From Bradyrhizobium erythrophlei (lineage in GTDB: Bacteria; Pseudomonadota; Alphaproteobacteria; Rhizobiales; Xanthobacteraceae): a stretch of 64,000 nucleotides of DNA. A program made the translations under genes and the position numbers. Numbering within the stretch: the first letter of the stretch is position 1; each line of letters starts with the position of its first letter. The stretch covers positions 5,073,501 to 5,137,500 of the forward strand of contig FSRD01000001.1 of the NCBI GenBank assembly GCA_900129675.1, written 5' to 3'. The notes under the pieces are model-generated. The model was not told the DNA's origin, ran no database searches, and worked only from the letters and a program-made list of their open reading frames with translations. This document shows, piece after piece, positions 62,969 to 64,000 of the stretch.

Positions 62969-63154
62969 TTAGGCGTTGAAATGTGCTCTCCTGATCACCA
63001 GGCGACCGACCGCAAGCCTACCAAGCGCCAGTGCACCGATGGCGACAGCGCCAAACGCCGCCGCTCCCACAGCAAGCGCCAACACGCTAGCCGGGGAGAT
63101 GGCTCTGGATTGTTTCGTGACTTCGCGAGAAATTGGTGACCTCCTGCGAAACAA
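62969..63154 (-). CDS. short membrane protein with repeated hydrophobic VGALAIG-type units
   Basis: The frame contains QSRAISPASVLALAVGAAAF, then GAVAIGALALGRLAVGRLVI RRAHFNA: a hydrophobic five-residue-like repeat (A-[IL]-G-x-L) found in a small protein family in this group. The start is doubtful (TTG at 63154 gives an unlikely leader; the homologous Met position is ACG). It overlaps the cytochrome c scrap in another frame. Confidence 0.4.
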   Translation of the reverse strand: MFRRRSPISREVTKQSRAISPASVLALAVGAAAFGAVAIGALALGRLAVGRLVIRRAHFNA

Positions 63155-63290
63155 CAGCTATTTGCGTCAGTTGTTCGGCAATAAAGGCGCTGACGTTTTT
63201 TGCTTCCGCACGGCTTAGCGTCATGTTGGGCACTTTCGGATGCGGCTCAAGCAGCAACGAGGCGACCTTTTCAACATTAGCGCGGTACGA
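63087..63290 (-). pseudogene. C-terminal scrap of a class I cytochrome c
   Basis: Frame VEKVASLLLEPHPKVPNMTL then SRAEAKNVSAFIAEQLTQIA. The PNM Met ligand region and the following helix are typical of the end of cytochrome c; no CxxCH is found upstream in this frame. Paralogous to the fragment at 18448. Confidence 0.6.
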
Positions 63291-63606
63291 GTCGCAAACG
63301 GCCAGACGGTTCCGATATCGATGATCTCGGATGCGACATTATTTCGAGCAACATGAGCAATATTGATCAGAAGGTTCGGGTCGCGAGCGCGCATGCTGGC
63401 TGTATCACGACCCTGCCTGTGGCACCTTTCGGTGATTGAGAGTTCGGTCGCGCTCCCGCCTCAAGAGGTTCGGAGCCGGCGGTCGTCGTTAGCAGCTTCG
63501 TGATCTCGACTCGCTTGCACGGCTCATCGCGCCCTAGGTGATGATGCAGTTCATGAGGGTGCCCCAAATTCACTGACGCCGATAAGCGAGGGCAACGGAG
63601 GATGTT

Positions 63607-63729
63607 ATGATCACAAACTATGCATCAACGTTCCTTGCGTGCGGAGGGATTTTCGTTCTTTCCTTCGTTGCAATTTGGGCATTTTGGTTTGCGGAGCGAC
63701 TGCGAGGAGCGAGTGCTCCACACTTGTGA
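63607..63729 (+). CDS. 40-residue single-pass membrane protein (copy 2)
   Basis: MITNYASTFLACGGIFVLSF then VAIWAFWFAERLRGASAPHL; most changes versus the copy at 27205-27327 are conservative or silent, which argues for selection on the peptide. Ribosome site GGAGG upstream. The downstream partner gene is degenerate here (ATA in place of the start codon). Confidence 0.65.
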   Translation: MITNYASTFLACGGIFVLSFVAIWAFWFAERLRGASAPHL

Positions 63730-64000
63730 AAGCCATATCTGACGTCGACGTGCTGCTTTCCCAAATTGCCGTGGAACCTTCCAAGTGTTCGCGACGTCGT
63801 TCACCGAGAGAACGCAAACCCTCGAGGACTTATTCTCGCATAGGAGCGTGTCATCGAGGTTGACCTAATGAGTGCCATATATCCATTGAGCGCCCACCGC
63901 CGCTTTGAACGGAAGTGGGCTAGAACGCATTAATTCGCTAAGACACCTCCACGGCGAAATTGCTGTTGGGACCGAGCGAACGTTGCAATCCGTATTGAAC
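63730..64000. other. decayed partner gene and window end
   Basis: ISDVDVLLSQIA at 63736 is the remnant of the 57-residue partner seen intact at 27026; after that no similarity or gene is recognised. Confidence 0.45.

Noticed and set aside
1..64000. CRISPR array, tRNA or rRNA
   Set aside because: No regularly spaced direct repeats and no recognisable tRNA or rRNA segments were seen on reading both strands; a dedicated scan was not possible.

Overview
The window looks like a mobile-element-rich accessory region of an alphaproteobacterium close to Bradyrhizobium/Rhodopseudomonas (Nitrobacteraceae). This rests on family knowledge and recognition of gene types (tandem cytochrome P460 genes, a PHA synthase and phasin, DUF6894 and CsbD proteins, tiny glycine-rich membrane peptides, integrase-core insertion sequences and large serine recombinases), not on a database search. 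No rRNA, tRNA or CRISPR array was recognised.

Layout. 0-4.8 kb: IS110 end, an ORF-depleted group II intron remnant, two cytochrome P460 genes with a decayed third copy, and an ABC-transporter gene remnant. 5.1-7.2 kb: a nucleotidyltransferase-fold gene divergent from an RHH/PIN toxin-antitoxin pair, with a palindromic operator. 8.5-10.7 kb and 40.3-42.4 kb: two near-identical copies of a 2.2-kb transposon carrying an integrase and a YecA/SEC-C passenger gene. 10.7-15.1 kb: MscS-type channel and DedA protein. 15.2-17.4 kb: IS3 element invaded by a group II intron. 17.9-25.3 kb: phasin, then an acyl-CoA dehydrogenase / acyl-CoA ligase / MaoC hydratase / PhaC cluster that could turn acyl chains into polyhydroxyalkanoate. 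25.7-34.3 kb: RlpA-like protein, small stress-type proteins, AI-2E transporter, MFS transporter. 34.5-38.2 kb: a decayed group II intron interrupted by a 1.86-kb serine-recombinase element. 39.1-46 kb: ISAs1, transposon copy 2, a truncated lodA with intact lodB, PepSY protein and IS debris. 46.7-52.2 kb: the most unusual locus, three tightly coupled genes encoding a PAS/GAF pseudo-sensor-kinase, a receiver-like/CHAT caspase-type protease, and an unknown protein with a Gly/Ala-rich hydrophobic stretch. 52.3-58.2 kb: a group II intron inserted into an IS transposase, itself interrupted by a second serine-recombinase element. 58.5-64 kb: IS copies and a cluster of small stress/membrane proteins, several paralogous to those at 26-31 kb but inverted.

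Themes. (1) Two different serine-recombinase elements both sit inside reverse-transcriptase genes of group II introns, with readable junctions. (2) The CHAT operon is a candidate undescribed sensing/protease/effector system in an island setting. (3) Many resident genes are broken (IS truncation, single-base frameshifts, start loss), which fits a decaying, IS-loaded region. Functional statements are inferences from motifs and neighbours.
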